Assembly (NCBI GenBank): GCA_031769625.1
Contig: JAUIMM010000698.1
Coordinates: 277,501-341,500, forward strand
Reading direction: 5' to 3'
Length of the DNA stretch: 64,000 bases
DNA from: Taudactylus pleione
Taxonomy: Eukaryota; Chordata; Amphibia; Anura; Myobatrachidae
Shown: piece by piece, positions 47,196 to 59,669 of the stretch
Layout: each line of letters opens with the position of its first letter
Numbering within the stretch: the first letter of the stretch is position 1
The notes under the pieces: generated by a model
What the model saw: the letters and a program-made list of their open reading frames with translations, nothing else
What the model was told of the DNA's origin: nothing
Databases searched by the model: none
Made by a program: the position numbers and the translations under genes

Positions 47196-49036
47196 TATAC
47201 TAAGAGCAATTTATCTAAAGGAAGTTAGGAATGTATTGTGAATCTGTGTTGGCCTCCCCCTTCTCACAAATTGTTTATCTTAGACTTTATTGCATCCCAA
47301 TTTAGTGTGTGTTAGAGCTTTTGGGGTGGGGTCCCAATCAGTGAGCACAGAGACACATGTTTGTAACTTTAGATATTACTGCTCCCACAGGCTGTATAGC
47401 CGGAGGCTGCCATAGTCTGTGTTAAGATTCAAAGTGTTCTGATTATAAGTGTAAATACAATTTGATAACTAAGTCGGAGTTACGCTGGAGTTAAACTGGA
47501 GGAGAACGAAACTCAAAACCAGAACACTTTCTGAACAACAAGAAGCAACATACTTATGTGAATGAACAAAATCAACATCTACTGCTGTATCCAGGCAACT
47601 ACTTACTGCACTCACTGCTTGGACACTGCAAGTGCTCCCCTGTCTGTGTGCTGCTCTTGTTGATTGATCTTTGTTGATCAGAACACTTTGGACTGGATCA
47701 GCTCGGGTACATTGTAATTTTGTCCTCATTCATTTTGTATTGCCTTTTCCAATTGTGTCACATCTATCCACATTAATCATTTGTTTATAAACTAATTCCT
47801 GCACCCACTACTCACATACCTCTCCTTTATATATCACTTTTGGAGCTGCGCTCATACATTAGCAGCACTGTTCTTTACATGTATTTTTGAACATTTAACA
47901 ACTTTAATCCACACTGACTCTATATCTCACTGTCTCTACATCACACAGCCTCCACATTACACTGTCTCTATATCACACTGACTCTATATCTCACAGCCTC
48001 CACTCCAGTTTACATCTCAATTATTACCTTGTCCACAGCATGAACACCCTTACTTCACACAACCCCCATATTCTATGTCCACATAATCCTCTACTTTATC
48101 CGTCCCTCTCTTCCCCCTCCTGTTTCCTCCACTTGCTGTTCTTCCTTTTTTTCTCTCATCAGTCTGCTTCCAACCCTCTGCTTCTTTCCCCCACTTCTCC
48201 TATACCTCCACTCTCAACCACCTCCCTCCATGGTCTTGTTACCCCACTACTAAGCCCCATTCCCTCCTCGTTCTGTCTGTCACCTCCAGGGCTGCCAAGA
48301 GAAATTCTGGGCCCGGGTACTGCAACATCCTGTGGGACCACATCATGTATGGCTGCACCCTTTTGTGAGTGGGTCTAGCATGTGAGATGCACCCACTCAC
48401 AGGAGCATGGCATAGCACCCAGCAGCTGGAACTAAAGTAGTCACTACTGTATTAGGATGGCGGGACAGTCCCATAATAGCTGCATTTCTTGTCAGGCTGT
48501 ATATAGATGCTAAAATGTAACACACAAATTAAAGTGCTTCTACTTTACTTTGTACATCTCTCATGTAAATAACACAAACAATCTATTTTCTATCATAGAG
48601 ATAGATGTATGAAGGACTTAATTTTTACATAACATCAGGTCGTCTTATACACACACATTCCGCAGCACATATCCTAACCCACTGCTCCATGCTCCTTCTT
48701 CACTATCTACCCCTCTGTGTCACCCCTGTCTGTCTGCCCTTCCCCTTTAGAATGTAAGCTCTCACGAGCAGGGCCCTCATCCTCACGTGCTTCTCCTCCC
48801 CCTACTTATAGTATAATTTACTCCTAACTCCCTACAATGGCACCTACCACCTGGTTGCTCATGTCCTGCTGCTTGTGTTTTGCAGCTGAGTTTATAACCT
48901 TGTCCTTGTCCTGCATTGTTTTGTATTACTATTAACTGTTTTTCTTGTGTGCTCATTTATGTACTGTGTAAGGCGCTGCGGAACCTTTGTGGCGCCATAT
49001 AAATAAAGGATAATAATAATAATAATAATAAAGATG
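47196..49036 (+). mobile_element. LINE-like 3' region inserted in DIRS
   Basis: The end reads TGTAAGCTCTCACGAGCAGG (about 48755), then GGCGCTGCGGAACC and GCGCCATATAAATAAA, with an ATA/ATAATA tail near 49010-49031. This is the shape of an L2/CR1-type 3' end. The 5' boundary is uncertain. Pyrimidine-rich sequence (47900-48300) belongs to it or to a further insertion. No open reverse transcriptase is seen. Confidence 0.55.
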
Positions 49037-50089
49037 GTAAAACCTGAGTTTCCTAAATTTGAGGGGTGGGAGGTGGGGTGGGGATGCAGTCATCTCACTG
49101 AACTGATGGAAGAGGCATGGAGTAACCCAGATAAATGGAAAGATTAGCATCTTTGTATCCTTTCCCACTCCTACCGTTGATTCTCAGGTGACACATGTAG
49201 TCAGGAACGCTATGTTGCTTATTCCATCAGAATCTCCTCTTCTTAATCCTACAGATTAGGAAAATTTAAACATGTCTTAAAGCAGTATTTTCATCATATA
49301 GATCTGTTACTCGACCAGCTATGGCTGGGGCTTGGGTGTCCAAGGCTATTGAAGAATGGACGGGGGCATTGGAGGACATATCTCCCACATTGGGCATTGG
49401 TTGACATATCTCCCACATATGTGTATGGGAATCGGCCCCTATTTGGGAGAAGCTGCAATAGATGTTGGGCTCCTAGCTTCTAAAGCATCGTCAGCCTCAG
49501 TTGTGGTTCTTAGATCCTTTTTGGTTAAGGTCCTGGAAAGCAGATACGGGATCAAAGAAGGCTCTGGAATTCTAACTTTGGAAATATACTTTTTGGAGCA
49601 GAATTAGATAAGATACTGGCTACTCTGGTAGCTTCAAATTCTGCAGGTCTGCCATCAACAGCTACATTAAAGTCTAGGAAGTCTTTACAGGACCACCAAG
49701 TAAGCTAAGAAGTCCTGGTCGGCCAGACAGCCAACTTCTAAGCCGGACGACAAACTCTTTGCCTGATGGGACGGGCCTTCTCCTGGGAGGGCACAGGATG
49801 GGAGGCCAACTTCTTCAATTTGTGGACTACTGGCATCAAATAAGACGCCTAGGTCGGAGAAGTGGTTTTTCAGGGGTATGCGCTCACTATTCAGAGACAT
49901 CCTCCCCAGAAGTTTTTTGCACTAACTCCTCCATTGGAGTCTATCAGGAACTTGGCCTTATTATTCCATTTATTTTTGGTTCAGAAACAGAATGTGTCTC
50001 ATAGCCCTATTCTAAATCTGAAAACCCTCAACAGGGTTATCCTTGTACCCAAGTTCTGTATGGAAACTCTTTGATCAATGGAACCTTTG

Positions 50090-50480
50090 GATTTTTTTTA
50101 GGCTTCTCTGGACATTCAGGGTTCGTACTTCCATGTGCCAATTAAGCCATCTCACCAACAATTTCTATGGGTTGCTGTCCTGAAACAACATTACCAATTT
50201 TAGGCACTGCACTTTGGGTTCTCGACAGCCCGCAGATCTTCACCAAATTAATGGCAGTGATGAGGGCCTATTTCAGGCTTCAGGGAATCAGAATACGGCC
50301 ATACCTGGGTGGGTCTTCTGATAAAGACATACTGTAGTCTCCACCGATTCCACAGCACCATTTCCAACTGACTTGGCCTGTCTACAGAAGCACGGCTGGA
50401 TAATTGATTGGAAGAAATCTTCTCTGTCTCCAATACAGCAGATGGTACATCTGGGGGCGCTTCTGGATTCTGGGGCATAA
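50090..50480 (+). pseudogene. DIRS reverse transcriptase remnant
   Basis: Conserved pieces in shifting frames: SLDIQGSYFHVPIKPSHQQF (palm motif with the first catalytic Asp), then a region starting RPYL where the catalytic YLDD-type motif belongs (about 50300-50320) but is altered to YLGG and frameshifted, then KHGWIIDWKKSSLSPIQQM and VHLGALLDS. This order is typical of DIRS polymerases. Not functional. Confidence 0.75.
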
Positions 50481-51115
50481 AGGGTGTTTATACGAGAGGA
50501 CAAGACTGTGGCCCTGTCATTGCGAGTACGGAAATTGCTCTGCAATCAAAGGGTATCCATTCTATCAGCAATGCCAGTCTTGGAGTAGATGGTAGCCACC
50601 TTCGACATGGTGGAATATGCTCAGTTTCACTCCAGGCCTTTGCAGCAATTGATTCTCTCCAAATGGAATGGGCAGTATCATCTATTATGGTACCAGAGGT
50701 TCCTTCTTACTTCGGAGATTCGTTTCTTCTCTCTTGGTGGCTACATAAGGATCATCTGGATAAAGGTCACCCATTCTGGATCCAATATGGGGTGCTTTTC
50801 ACCACGGGTGCTAGTCTTTGTGGTTGGGGAGAGATAACAGGTCATCACACCTTTCAGGAAAGTCAGGAAAGTCATCTGCCCATAAACATTCTGGAGCTTC
50901 AAGCAGTATTCAAAGCACTCATCATGGCACAGGACCTGCTTCAGGGCAGGCTGGTCCAGAACCAGTCTGACATCGTGACCACAGTAGCCTATCACAATTG
51001 TCAGGGAGACACGCGAAGTCATGCAGCCATGAGGAAAGTGACAAGCACTCTGGTTTGGACAGAACATTATATTCTGGCTATCTCACCAATATTCATCCAG
51101 AGTGTCCTCAATTGA
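50408..51115 (+). pseudogene. DIRS RNase H remnant
   Basis: A 235-codon open stretch without its real start. Residues 132-141 (TTGASLCGWG) correspond to the first RNase H motif, with Gly where the catalytic Asp is expected. Residues 159-167 (INILELQAV) hold the catalytic Glu, and 187-195 (SDIVTTVAY) the next Asp. Known role: removes RNA from the RNA/DNA hybrid during reverse transcription. A stop follows at LN, and homologous sequence (EADFLRHGL) continues past it to about 51290. Confidence 0.75.
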
Positions 51116-52019
51116 GAAGCTGATTTCCTAAGACATGGACTTACACGTTGGAGAGTGGGTTCTCCTCCTGGGGGTTTTTCAACTCCTGGTGGACAAGTGG
51201 GACCTACCAGACATAGACCTCATGGAATCACGTCACAACCTCAATGGTCTCCAGGTACGGGTCCAGGACCAATGACCCCTCAGCCGCCGTCAGGGATGAA
51301 CTGTCAGTAAGATGGGACTTCAGCTGGTGTATCTCTTTCCTCCGATTTCCCTCCTCCCAAGGATACTCAGGAAATTCAAGCAGGAAGGCGGAACAGTAAT
51401 ACTAGTGTCTCCTGCTTGGCCTAGATGTCATTGGTTCACTGACATACGGAATCTATCCATATATATTCCGTTTCCTCTTCCTCTATGGCCGGATCTGTTA
51501 GTGCAGGGATCCTGCCTTGATCCAGACTTATGGGGTGGCTCTTAAGGCTTCCATCTTAAGAGCCAAAGGTTTCTCCAGCTCTGTGAGTTAAATGATGCTT
51601 AGGGCACAAAAGCCTTCCTCTGCCCACATCTGTTACAGAGTTTGGCATTCTGTTGGGTGTTCCCACAAAGTATGAACCTAAGGTTTTAGGTTTTCCAGGT
51701 CTAGGCTGGGTTAGATTTTGGTCTCTGCCTAACCACCCTGGAGTGCAGGTTTCTGCGCTGTCAGTCTGGTTCCAGAAGAGAATTGCTTCTTTGCCAGATG
51801 TTAGAATTATTTTTTCACGAGGTTCTCTGAGTTCAGCCTCCTTTTGTACCACCGGTAGCACAGTGGGATTTGTCTTTGGTTCTCAAGGAGCTACAAGCTC
51901 CCCCATTGGAACCTCTGGACTCTGTAGATTGGAATAGGCTGACAGCTAAGACATTTTTTTCTCCTTGCTATCTCTTCTGCCCATAGAGTCTCTGATTTGG
52001 CAGCACTTTATTGTTGCTT

Positions 52020-52534
52020 CCCATTTTATGATTTTTTTCACCAGGTTAGAGCTGTCCTCCATACAGGGGATGATTACCTATCATGTGAATGAAGAAATTG
52101 TGGTTACAGCTTTTTCAGTCTTCAGATCTTTCTGTAGGTGAAATCTTCCTGGATATGGTTTGTGCTCTCGGTATCTATGTGGAGCCTACAAACTCTGTTA
52201 GAAAATCAGATGCTCTTTTTGTGTTATATGGTTTTCACAAAAAAGGTTGGCCAGCCAACAAACTCTGGCTCAATGGTTACGTATGACTATCTTCCAGGTT
52301 TACACTAAGGCTGATCTCCCTGTCCCAAACACGGTGACAGCATATTCTACTCGGTCTGTGGAACCATCATGGGCGATTCATCATGGTGCCTATGTTGAAC
52401 ATTTGTACAAGGCAACCATGTCGTCTTATGTCCACACTTTTTTTAGGTTCTATGCCTTTGATATTTTTGCCTCTCAGGATTCTTCTTTTTGGGTGATGTT
52501 TTCATTTCTGCTCAGGAGTGTCCCGCACCCTTAG
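52020..52534 (+). pseudogene. DIRS tyrosine recombinase remnant
   Basis: The best frame (52247-52534, 95 residues) keeps TAYSTRSVEPSWA (residues 31-43), the HxxR-box region with Tyr replacing the usual His, and FFRFYAFDI (65-73), which carries the catalytic Tyr. Weaker homology lies upstream in another frame. Known role: integrates the circular DIRS DNA without target duplication. Broken here. Confidence 0.75.
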
Positions 52535-52589
52535 GGGAACTGCTTTAGGACCTCCCCATGGTATCCATGTGGATCCCTATGGACCCTGT

Positions 52590-52670
52590 AGAAGAAAATA
52601 CGAGTTATGGACGACTTACCACTGATAACTCTTTTTCTTCTAAGTCCATAGGGTCCACAGGGCACCCACC
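52590..52670. repeat. DIRS internal complementary region
   Basis: GACTTACCACTGATAACTC and CTAAGTCCATAGGGTCCAC are complementary to the right extremity (about 52916-52977: CCTGTGGACCCTATGGACTT, GAGTTATCAACGGTAAG). Such a segment templates the closing of the DIRS circle. Confidence 0.75.
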
Positions 52671-52796
52671 CTGGTGCACCTCGCTTCATTGGATCATTTT
52701 TCTTTCGGTCATGGATTCCCTCATCTTCTGAGAGTTTCTGGTGTACGATTGTTCTTCCTTCTCCTTTTTCCTTCTCCTGCCTTGGGCTTGTTTACA

Positions 52797-52977
52797 GAAG
52801 TGAATGCCTGTGGCCGGGAGAGGGGTATATATGGAGAAGGACCAGAGGCATCCTGGGAGCTGAAAGCTTAACTGTTTGGTGCCTGGATCACTCCAACCAC
52901 TTTATCCCCATGGTATCCCTGTGGACCCTATGGACTTTGAAGAAAAAGAGTTATCAACGGTAAGTCTACCATAACAC
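52797..52977. repeat. DIRS right inverted terminal repeat and extremity
   Basis: 52797-52915 is complementary to the left repeat. From 52916 on it is the extra terminal part that pairs with the internal complementary region. The exact end is taken as the limit of that match. Confidence 0.8.
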
Positions 52978-53948
52978 TTATTTTTTTGTTCTATTGTCCA
53001 TCAAAATAGGTTGCAGGAGAAATAGATAATGGCTGTTAATGCCACCATTACTGTATCCCAATGTATTTGTTATGCCTAATGTGTGTTTTAACTGTTATTT
53101 ATGCTTGCCATTGAATTATGTCTGCAAAAGAACTGTAGCCACTCTGAGTATCCTAGTCTGGCCAGGAAGAAGCCAAGTGCAGCCTGAACCACAAGTGTGC
53201 TAAGTGCCACCCTAAGCCACTACTACTGGCCAGGTTACATTTTCAAAAGACCAACTAAATTCTGTAGAAAGTGCAATTTATTCAAGAAGTGGGTTAATCA
53301 TGGAAGAAAGGACTATACTGTTTGCAAAGGAACTAGGATGTCATTCCCATAATGGCCGCTTAGAAAGCCAGCTTCAATCATTGTGTATATTTGGAGAATC
53401 AGGTTTTCTTTGCTTAGACTAGATATTGAGATTAGAAACTCAAGTCAGAATATTTGCAGTATGTTAATCAGAACTAGTTTTCCTTTGATCTACCTTGAGA
53501 TTCAGACAATAGATCCATTTGTTGTCTACAAGATGTTCACTTTGATTAAGTCATTTGTGGAAGTCCAAATATGCTAAGGCATTCGGCAAGGCCTCATTGC
53601 AATTTAAAATACAAAGAAGTGAAGGCTATTATCAGGAAGTCTTGACCTAAATTACGATTCTAGGTTACAATGGATTGAATACTAATTTGGTTATTTATCA
53701 AGGTGGTGTCTCATTCAAATGGAATAAGGGTATTCTTTTGAAAAGAGTGTAGTATGCATACCTTAATGTACAGAACAAAGACAATACACAAAGATTATGT
53801 CACTTTGAAGTATACCATGAGAAGAGCCCAGGTAGATAAGATTAGGGGTTTAAATATGAGTTGCAGTAAGGAAGTGGGAGGTATGGTGAGTTAGGAGTAG
53901 AACAAGATGGAGGCCAGAGGAACAGAGACTGTAGATATGTATCATCCC
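52978..53948. other. Gene-free unrecognised stretch
   Basis: No gene and no repeat family recognised. AT-rich with short open frames only. Confidence 0.5.
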
Positions 53949-54420
53949 GGGTTGGGTATAAAATCCTGGCTGTCGAGATGCCGCTGGTCTGAATACCGAC
54001 AGCGGCATCCCAACAGCCAGAATCCCAACACCAATAGGGGAGACACGTAAGCATTTTTCTAACCCCTACTCTAAACTATACCTTCACCCTAACCCTCCCT
54101 GCCCGATGCCTAACCCTAACCTCCCCCAATAGTGCCTAAACCTAACCTCCCCCTCCCTGCACCCTAAACCTAACACCCCCTTCCTGCACCCTAAACCTAA
54201 CCCCCCCTATTGCCTAAACCTAACCTCCCCCACTCTGCACCCTAATCTTAACACTCCCTACCTGGTGCCTAACCCTAACCCTCCTCCCCCCAACAACCCA
54301 ATACTTACCTTCAGGATGCCAGCGGTCAGGATACTGGTGCCAGGATCCTGACCTGTCGGGATTTCTGCGCTGGTATTCAGACCATCGGCATCCCACACGC
54401 TGGGATAACAACTACATCCC
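53949..54420. mobile_element. TIR element with CCTAACCC-rich core (472 bp)
   Basis: The left end GGGTTGGGTATAAAATCC and the complement of the right end (GGGATGTAGTTGTTATCC) both run into GATGCCG(C/A)TGGTCTGAATACC, so the ends are imperfect inverted repeats of about 60 bp. Both sides carry atcatccc (53941-53948, 54421-54428). The core is a drifting CCTAAACCTAACCTCCCC-type tandem repeat. Non-coding. The 8-bp duplication suggests hAT, but the termini do not look typical. Confidence 0.7.
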
Positions 54421-54428
54421 ATCATCCC

Positions 54429-54538
54429 TTATATGGGGTTTATTCCCCTTAATAGATATTAGTTATGTAATCCATATACCATGTAATCTTCAATTTCTCA
54501 CATACCCCATAGTACTCACACACTGGATTTACTCTATT

Positions 54539-54576
<38 letters not shown>

Positions 54577-56156
54577 ATGTGAATATTATTGAATAAGCAA
54601 TTGTTTCTGAAATGCACTTCCCTTTACTTTATTGTATACTTTTGTGTACTCATTCTTGAATTAATTATCCTAATGCTTTAAAGGTATCTGGGTAAAACTT
54701 GCGAGTAGGTTATTCAATGGTTTATAATTAATTAACTATGATCTGTTACTAAGTGATAAAAATATAATATTTGCTTGAAGGATATGATATTAGTAGGATA
54801 AAAAAGGAGAAAAGGAACCTTTTACCATTCTTTTATACTTTTCTCACCCACTGTCAAAAACAGTCTTCAGATACCTCAATCTGAAACTGCTGGTCATGGT
54901 TAATTGTCACGTCAGCACTTATGGTGAATAACACTATTCAAATGCCACCAAGAAGGATTAGAATAAGTAGCCCTTAGATTCTACTTTACATAAAGATTAA
55001 TATTTTAAACAATAAGGTCACGTGTATATGTATGTAACATAGACCTTAGAAATCTTACCAACATATCGGTACCTGGAAAAACGTCAGAAAACATGCTAGG
55101 ATTAAGGGTTTTTATCTGAGTAGAAAATTACAATGCATCAAATACAAAAAATTGTTTACAGAAAGGAGAGACAGATTAATATGCAAAATAATTTTAATAA
55201 ATTAAAAGGGAAAAACAGAACTCACATATAAGAAATAGGGTAGTGCTGCCGTGTGGAGCTCAGGGTATGGACCAATCTAGTCGTGTATAGACTTCTCCAA
55301 GGGAAAGGGGCAAAGCTGGATAGCTGATCCTGCCCCAGTAGATAAGAGCTGCCAATAAGTGAACTGGTGGTACTAGGATCCCACTGTGATGCTTTCATTC
55401 ATGCAGCTGGTACCTACAAAGTTCCTTGGAAGTGGGATTTGAGATCTGAAAGGATGATGACTCTGGGAGGAACCCTGATGGTGCTCAAACTCCCTAGAAT
55501 GATCGCGGGCACTGTTTTTTTCATCAATAGCTTTTGTCATCATAATCCTGATAATGAGTTTTTATTTACAGTGCTGTACCATGACTTACTATGAAGAAAC
55601 ATTCATGGCAATTCCCCTATGAAATTGTCACTTGTTATATGGCCCCCCAAGAAACAACAGGGGCCTGGGACTGAAGAGATGTCTAGCATTTTGATTAAGG
55701 GCACACTTAAAAAGCTATAATAAAGAAAGCTTTGTTTGAAGAAGGGTACAACTCACCTTTACAGTTACACCACAAAGTCTTGACAATCAGCAATCAGACT
55801 AATTGTCGGATATATTCACACTTACCTCTTAGTGTTGCTGGAGGTATTCCATTAATAGGCTCTAGAATGACTGTAAAAGAAGGAGGGCAGAATGAGTAAT
55901 AAACTATAATTGCTGCAGGTCAGGACCTAGGCACTGATGGATGCAGAGACCCACAAAGATTAACAAGTTTTTCTTGCAACCCTAGAGGGCCATGGTGGTT
56001 TAAGAATGATGGCACACCAAATTATATTGTTGCCCACGTGTTAAAGAATAGATGCTCTCTAGACAGTTGTTCATGCAGTTAAGAATTAGCATAAACAACA
56101 ACACCTTTTGTATCATATATGCAATTTGTTTTTGCAACATTTACGTGATATACATT
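54429..56156. other. Gene-free stretch with a short TC run
   Basis: A (TC)n run lies at about 54545-54573. Otherwise AT-rich DNA without recognised genes or repeats. Confidence 0.5.
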
Positions 56157-56164
56157 ACCTAGAG

Positions 56165-56348
56165 CAGCGGTTCCCAACCACGGTCCTCAAAGTGCACTAA
56201 CAGTCCAGTTTCAAGGATAGCCATACTCAAGCACAGGTGTCTTAATTAGTACCTCAGTTATTTTGATTTATCCATCTGTGCTCAAGCATGGATATCACTA
56301 AAATCTGGACTGTTGGTATGCCTTGAGGACCGAGGTTGGGAAACACTA
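56165..56348. mobile_element. hAT-like MITE (184 bp)
   Basis: The left end CAGCGGTTCCCAACCACGG and the complement of the right end (TAGTGTTTCCCAACCTCGG) both continue TCCTCAA. Flanks acctagag and acctaaac agree at 6 of 8. Internal CTCAAGCACAGG and its complement near the centre make the whole foldable. This terminus type is common in vertebrate hAT MITEs. Confidence 0.75.
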
Positions 56349-56510
56349 ACCTAAACGGATGTACTGTATTGACTGTGTGGGAAGAAATCTTACTATGGAT
56401 ACATGTAGGAGGTTTTTGAATGTGTACACTTCCTACGATAGCTCCAATGGTCAGAGATGTACGCAAGCTGGATCAATACCCAAGAAACATCCCTACTGAT
56501 CATAACATAG

Positions 56511-58231
56511 TGTAAGAGGGGTGCGGTGCAGTGCCTGCTGCCATGCAGGTGTACTTCAGTTCCTTACCTTGCGTCAAACCCTCTCACCTTCAGGCCGTGT
56601 GTTGAACAGACGGTTATGGAACCCCCAAATAGAACACGGATGTGATGACCTAGGAGGAAGGAGACTATGTGAGTACCGTCCCTCCTCACATCAACCAACA
56701 CGCCCTACCGAACCGAGGGATAAATTCAGGTTTTAAGTGAAGATCATCATTGGCACTTTTCCCCTCAGATCCCGAATTTTCACCTATTGGTTCTCACGCA
56801 CCAGGTGAAGACCCGTCCTTGCACCGGGATGCAAGGTTCACTGTCTGCCCAGAAGGAAGGAAGGATAGGTAGAGACAAACAAACAGGGAGAGACAATACA
56901 CACAGATATTTCTCACCGTGTCCACTCTTGCTCTCTGTCTGCTCACTCGCCTACAGGTCCCTGTAAGGAGATATACACCACAGCCGTGCAGGGTCTAAAC
57001 CTATGTCACGCAACTATACATACTAAGACAACACTGCCCTCAACCTACAGTGTTTGTAGTGCGACATGTATAACAATAACTAAACTATTGCCCTGCACGG
57101 AACAACAATCACAAACTATAAGTACACAAAAGCAAAACATGGTGCTGTCCCTTTAAATGTCTGCTACCTGCCTATCCAGAGCTGGCCAGCTCCTCTTCTC
57201 AGTGACTGGGGAAACACTACCTTATTGGTGGGAGCCTGACAGCTCTCCACAACTGCTCACACCTCTAATCATTTACACAGGGGCTGCCTTCCTATATTGC
57301 GGCTCAGGCCTAGGGGCCTGCCTAATGATGGGCTCTGGTAGAGGCCTGGGCCTAATGCCCAGCACCAATTTATATGGGGCTCAGGCCTATGGGCCTACCT
57401 AACTGTGGAGCTCACTTAGTGGCCTGGGCCTAATACCCAGGCCACCTTATTGTTTGGGTGGCTCGGGCAAGCTGCCCGCCTACTTTTCCAAATAGTGACC
57501 TGTGCCTAGTACCCAGGCCACTCACACCTAATTAAGGGTAAATCCTTTATTGGGCCTAATGCCCACTACTGAGCTCGGGCCTTGTGCCCACCTATTTACC
57601 CATGGGCCTAGTGCCCAACAAAGCCCTACGGGTCTAATGCCCGACACATGGTCTAGGGAGGTTATATGTAGGTAGAAGTGGCCCAAGGCCACCGACCCAA
57701 ATCATTGGAAGGGGCTGCAGTGGGATGCTTCGTGATGCTCTTTTGCAGTCCTCAACTGCAGTCCTCTCTGGTCCTCAGCTGAAGCTCCACCTCCCACCGA
57801 CTGCCGCCATCCTCAAGGCTCAGCCACCGTCTTCTTAGTTGAGCCCATCATCTTCTGGCCTCTTCCGTGGCTGCTGGAGCTCTTCTACCGAGGTCTTCTT
57901 CCTTACCGCACCGCCGACTAACTATGCCGCGGCGAGCCAATCAGGCTGGAGCCTAACTTACCCGACCGCTGAACCGGCGCTGGAAGCCAACAAGCAGCTC
58001 CAGCACCGGACTCCCGCTGCAACTCGGACTCCGCTACTTCCTCAGGGACCCACCGGGTGCACCCTCCAGCACTGGTGAAAGGGGCCGGGAAGCCCCTTCA
58101 CCAGATACCCACCACCTCTGCATTGCCCAGCGCCGACTACGGCTGTGTCCCACAGAGGACACATCCTCCCTGACCCGTCACTTGGTGTAGTTGCTGGGGT
58201 CAGCCACTTGATCCCAGCACGACTTTCCACA
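56511..58231 (-). repeat. 3' LTR of the gypsy element (1,721 bp)
   Basis: On the plus strand it runs from TGTAAGAGGGGTG to TTTCCACA, giving TG...CA ends. It starts next to the polypurine tract. The first 329 plus-strand bases match the copy at 63672-64000. GGGCCTA/CCCAGGC-type short repeats (57290-57660) fill its middle. An 81-codon frame inside is not a gene. Confidence 0.88.
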
Positions 58232-58251
58232 TTTCCCCCCCTTTTTCCTTT
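58232..58251 (-). promoter_or_regulatory. Polypurine tract
   Basis: TTTCCCCCCCTTTTTCCTTT on the plus strand is a purine run on the coding strand directly before the 3' LTR, where plus-strand DNA synthesis is primed. Confidence 0.8.
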
Positions 58252-58542
58252 GTAGTCCCTACAAAGATGGGATGGTTCATCCAAACAAAGTTCGGATCCA
58301 CAAAGCGTGGAGCTGGCACTCCTAACGTTGAACATGTAGAATGTCTAGGCAGAATAGGAGAAGCAACAGATGGGGTTGGACTTGAATCAGCCACTACTTC
58401 CTCTGATGGCAAGGGGTTGGTTGGTCCAGCAGATGACGGGGGCACCCACCAATCATCGTCCTCTATTTCCGGGGAATCGGACAACTCCTCCATTATTGGC
58501 TCTAGAGGACGTAGACCATCAAAGCAACAAGGCCACAACATG

Positions 58543-59669
58543 TCATTGATGTAAGGTGCGAACACACGCACTGCCATCTTCAGCCTGAACCTCATAAACA
58601 GGGTTATCAGGAGACACATGCCGATGGATGATGTAAGGTAGCACTGCCCACCTCTCACTCAACTTATTTCCTGGTCGTTTCTCCCAAACCAGCACTCGTT
58701 GACCTACTGGGAGTGGTACCCCTAATGCCCATCCTGGACTGGGATGAACCGCAGACCCGATGTTCCTCTCGGCCACTTCACCTGCCGTCCTCAGGCACCG
58801 CCTCTGCTCCTCAATCCAGCCACTCCGTGTCCATTGATCTTTTTCCTCGGGTAGGGACAAATCCAGGTCTTGTAATTCCCGCCCAGGTCTGCTGAACAGC
58901 AAGAAGTAAGGAGAATATCCAGTAGTTTGGTGGACTCTGTTGTTGTACATCCATACCAACTCTGGAACAAAGTCAGGCCAACGCCTCTTTTTCTCAGCCT
59001 CTAAAGTCCTCAGCATCTGCAACAGAGTCCGGTTAAAATGCTCACAAGCTCCATTTAATTGGAGGTGATAAGGCGTGGTTCGAGATCTCTGCATGCCAAA
59101 GGTAAGACAAAGTTGTTCCATCACCCGACCCTGAAAGCATGCACCCTGATCTGAGTGGGTGCATTCCGGGCAACCATACCTCCTGATGAAATGTTCCATG
59201 ACTGCCTTAGACGCCACCTCAGCCGTCTGATCTATGGTAGGGACAACTACAGTGAACTTGGTAAAGTGATCTGTCATTACCAAGGCATACAGATACCATC
59301 TCACTGACTCCCCTATCAACACATAGTTCACCATCAACAGCTCCAGGGGTCTCTTGGTTTTAATTGTCTGCACAGGCGCTCGCTGTTCTGTGGCTTTTGT
59401 AACCCCACACCTTTACAGGCTCGGCATACTTCTTCCACTAGCCCCTGCAGTCCTGGAAAGAAATACTGTCAACGAATCCATTGCAGCATTTTCACCACAC
59501 CTGGATGAGCCCCTTCTTCATGAGCTTCCACTACCAGAGCTCGAGCCACACTTTCAGGGAGTATGATTTGCCAGACACTTCGCAATTCCTGTTCAAGATA
59601 AGCCCGTCGGCACAAAACACCATTTTGTAGGGCCATCCGATCCCATTGATGTAGGATCTTCTTGCCCAT
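58543..59669 (-). pseudogene. Gypsy integrase remnant
   Basis: The zinc-binding N-terminus is in one frame (59469-59669; VEAHEEGAHPGVVKMLQWIR with the two His). The core is in another (58543-59373, 276 residues), starting after the lost Cys pair. In the core MTDHFTKF, HSDQGACFQG (second catalytic Asp) and GACEHFNRTLLQML (catalytic Glu) are present. The usual first Asp lies in a stretch now reading LLMVNYV, with Asn in its place. VWMYNNRVHQTTGYSPYFLL and a C-terminal GQRVLVWEKRPGNKL follow. Known role: inserts the cDNA into chromosomes. A tail homologous to the same polyprotein runs on to about 58200 in a different frame. Confidence 0.88.

Larger units (their letters stand above)
45442..52977 (+). 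mobile_element. Decayed DIRS-like retrotransposon (main part)
   Basis: Inverted terminal repeats (45442-45556 against 52797-52915), an internal segment complementary to the right extremity (52590-52670), and remnants in DIRS order: Gag-like, reverse transcriptase, RNase H, tyrosine recombinase. DIRS elements use a tyrosine recombinase instead of an integrase and make no target duplication. All coding parts carry stops and frameshifts. A LINE-like insertion sits near 47200-49036. The left extremity lies beyond the inserted solo LTR at 11943-11968. Confidence 0.85.

Noticed and set aside
48040..48378. 112-codon Pro/Ser/Leu-rich open frame
   Set aside because: Low-complexity pyrimidine-rich sequence within the LINE-like insertion; no domain.
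54061..54290. Interstitial telomere tract
   Set aside because: The CCTAACC motif is irregular and confined between inverted repeats with target-like duplications, so a transposon core is the simpler reading.
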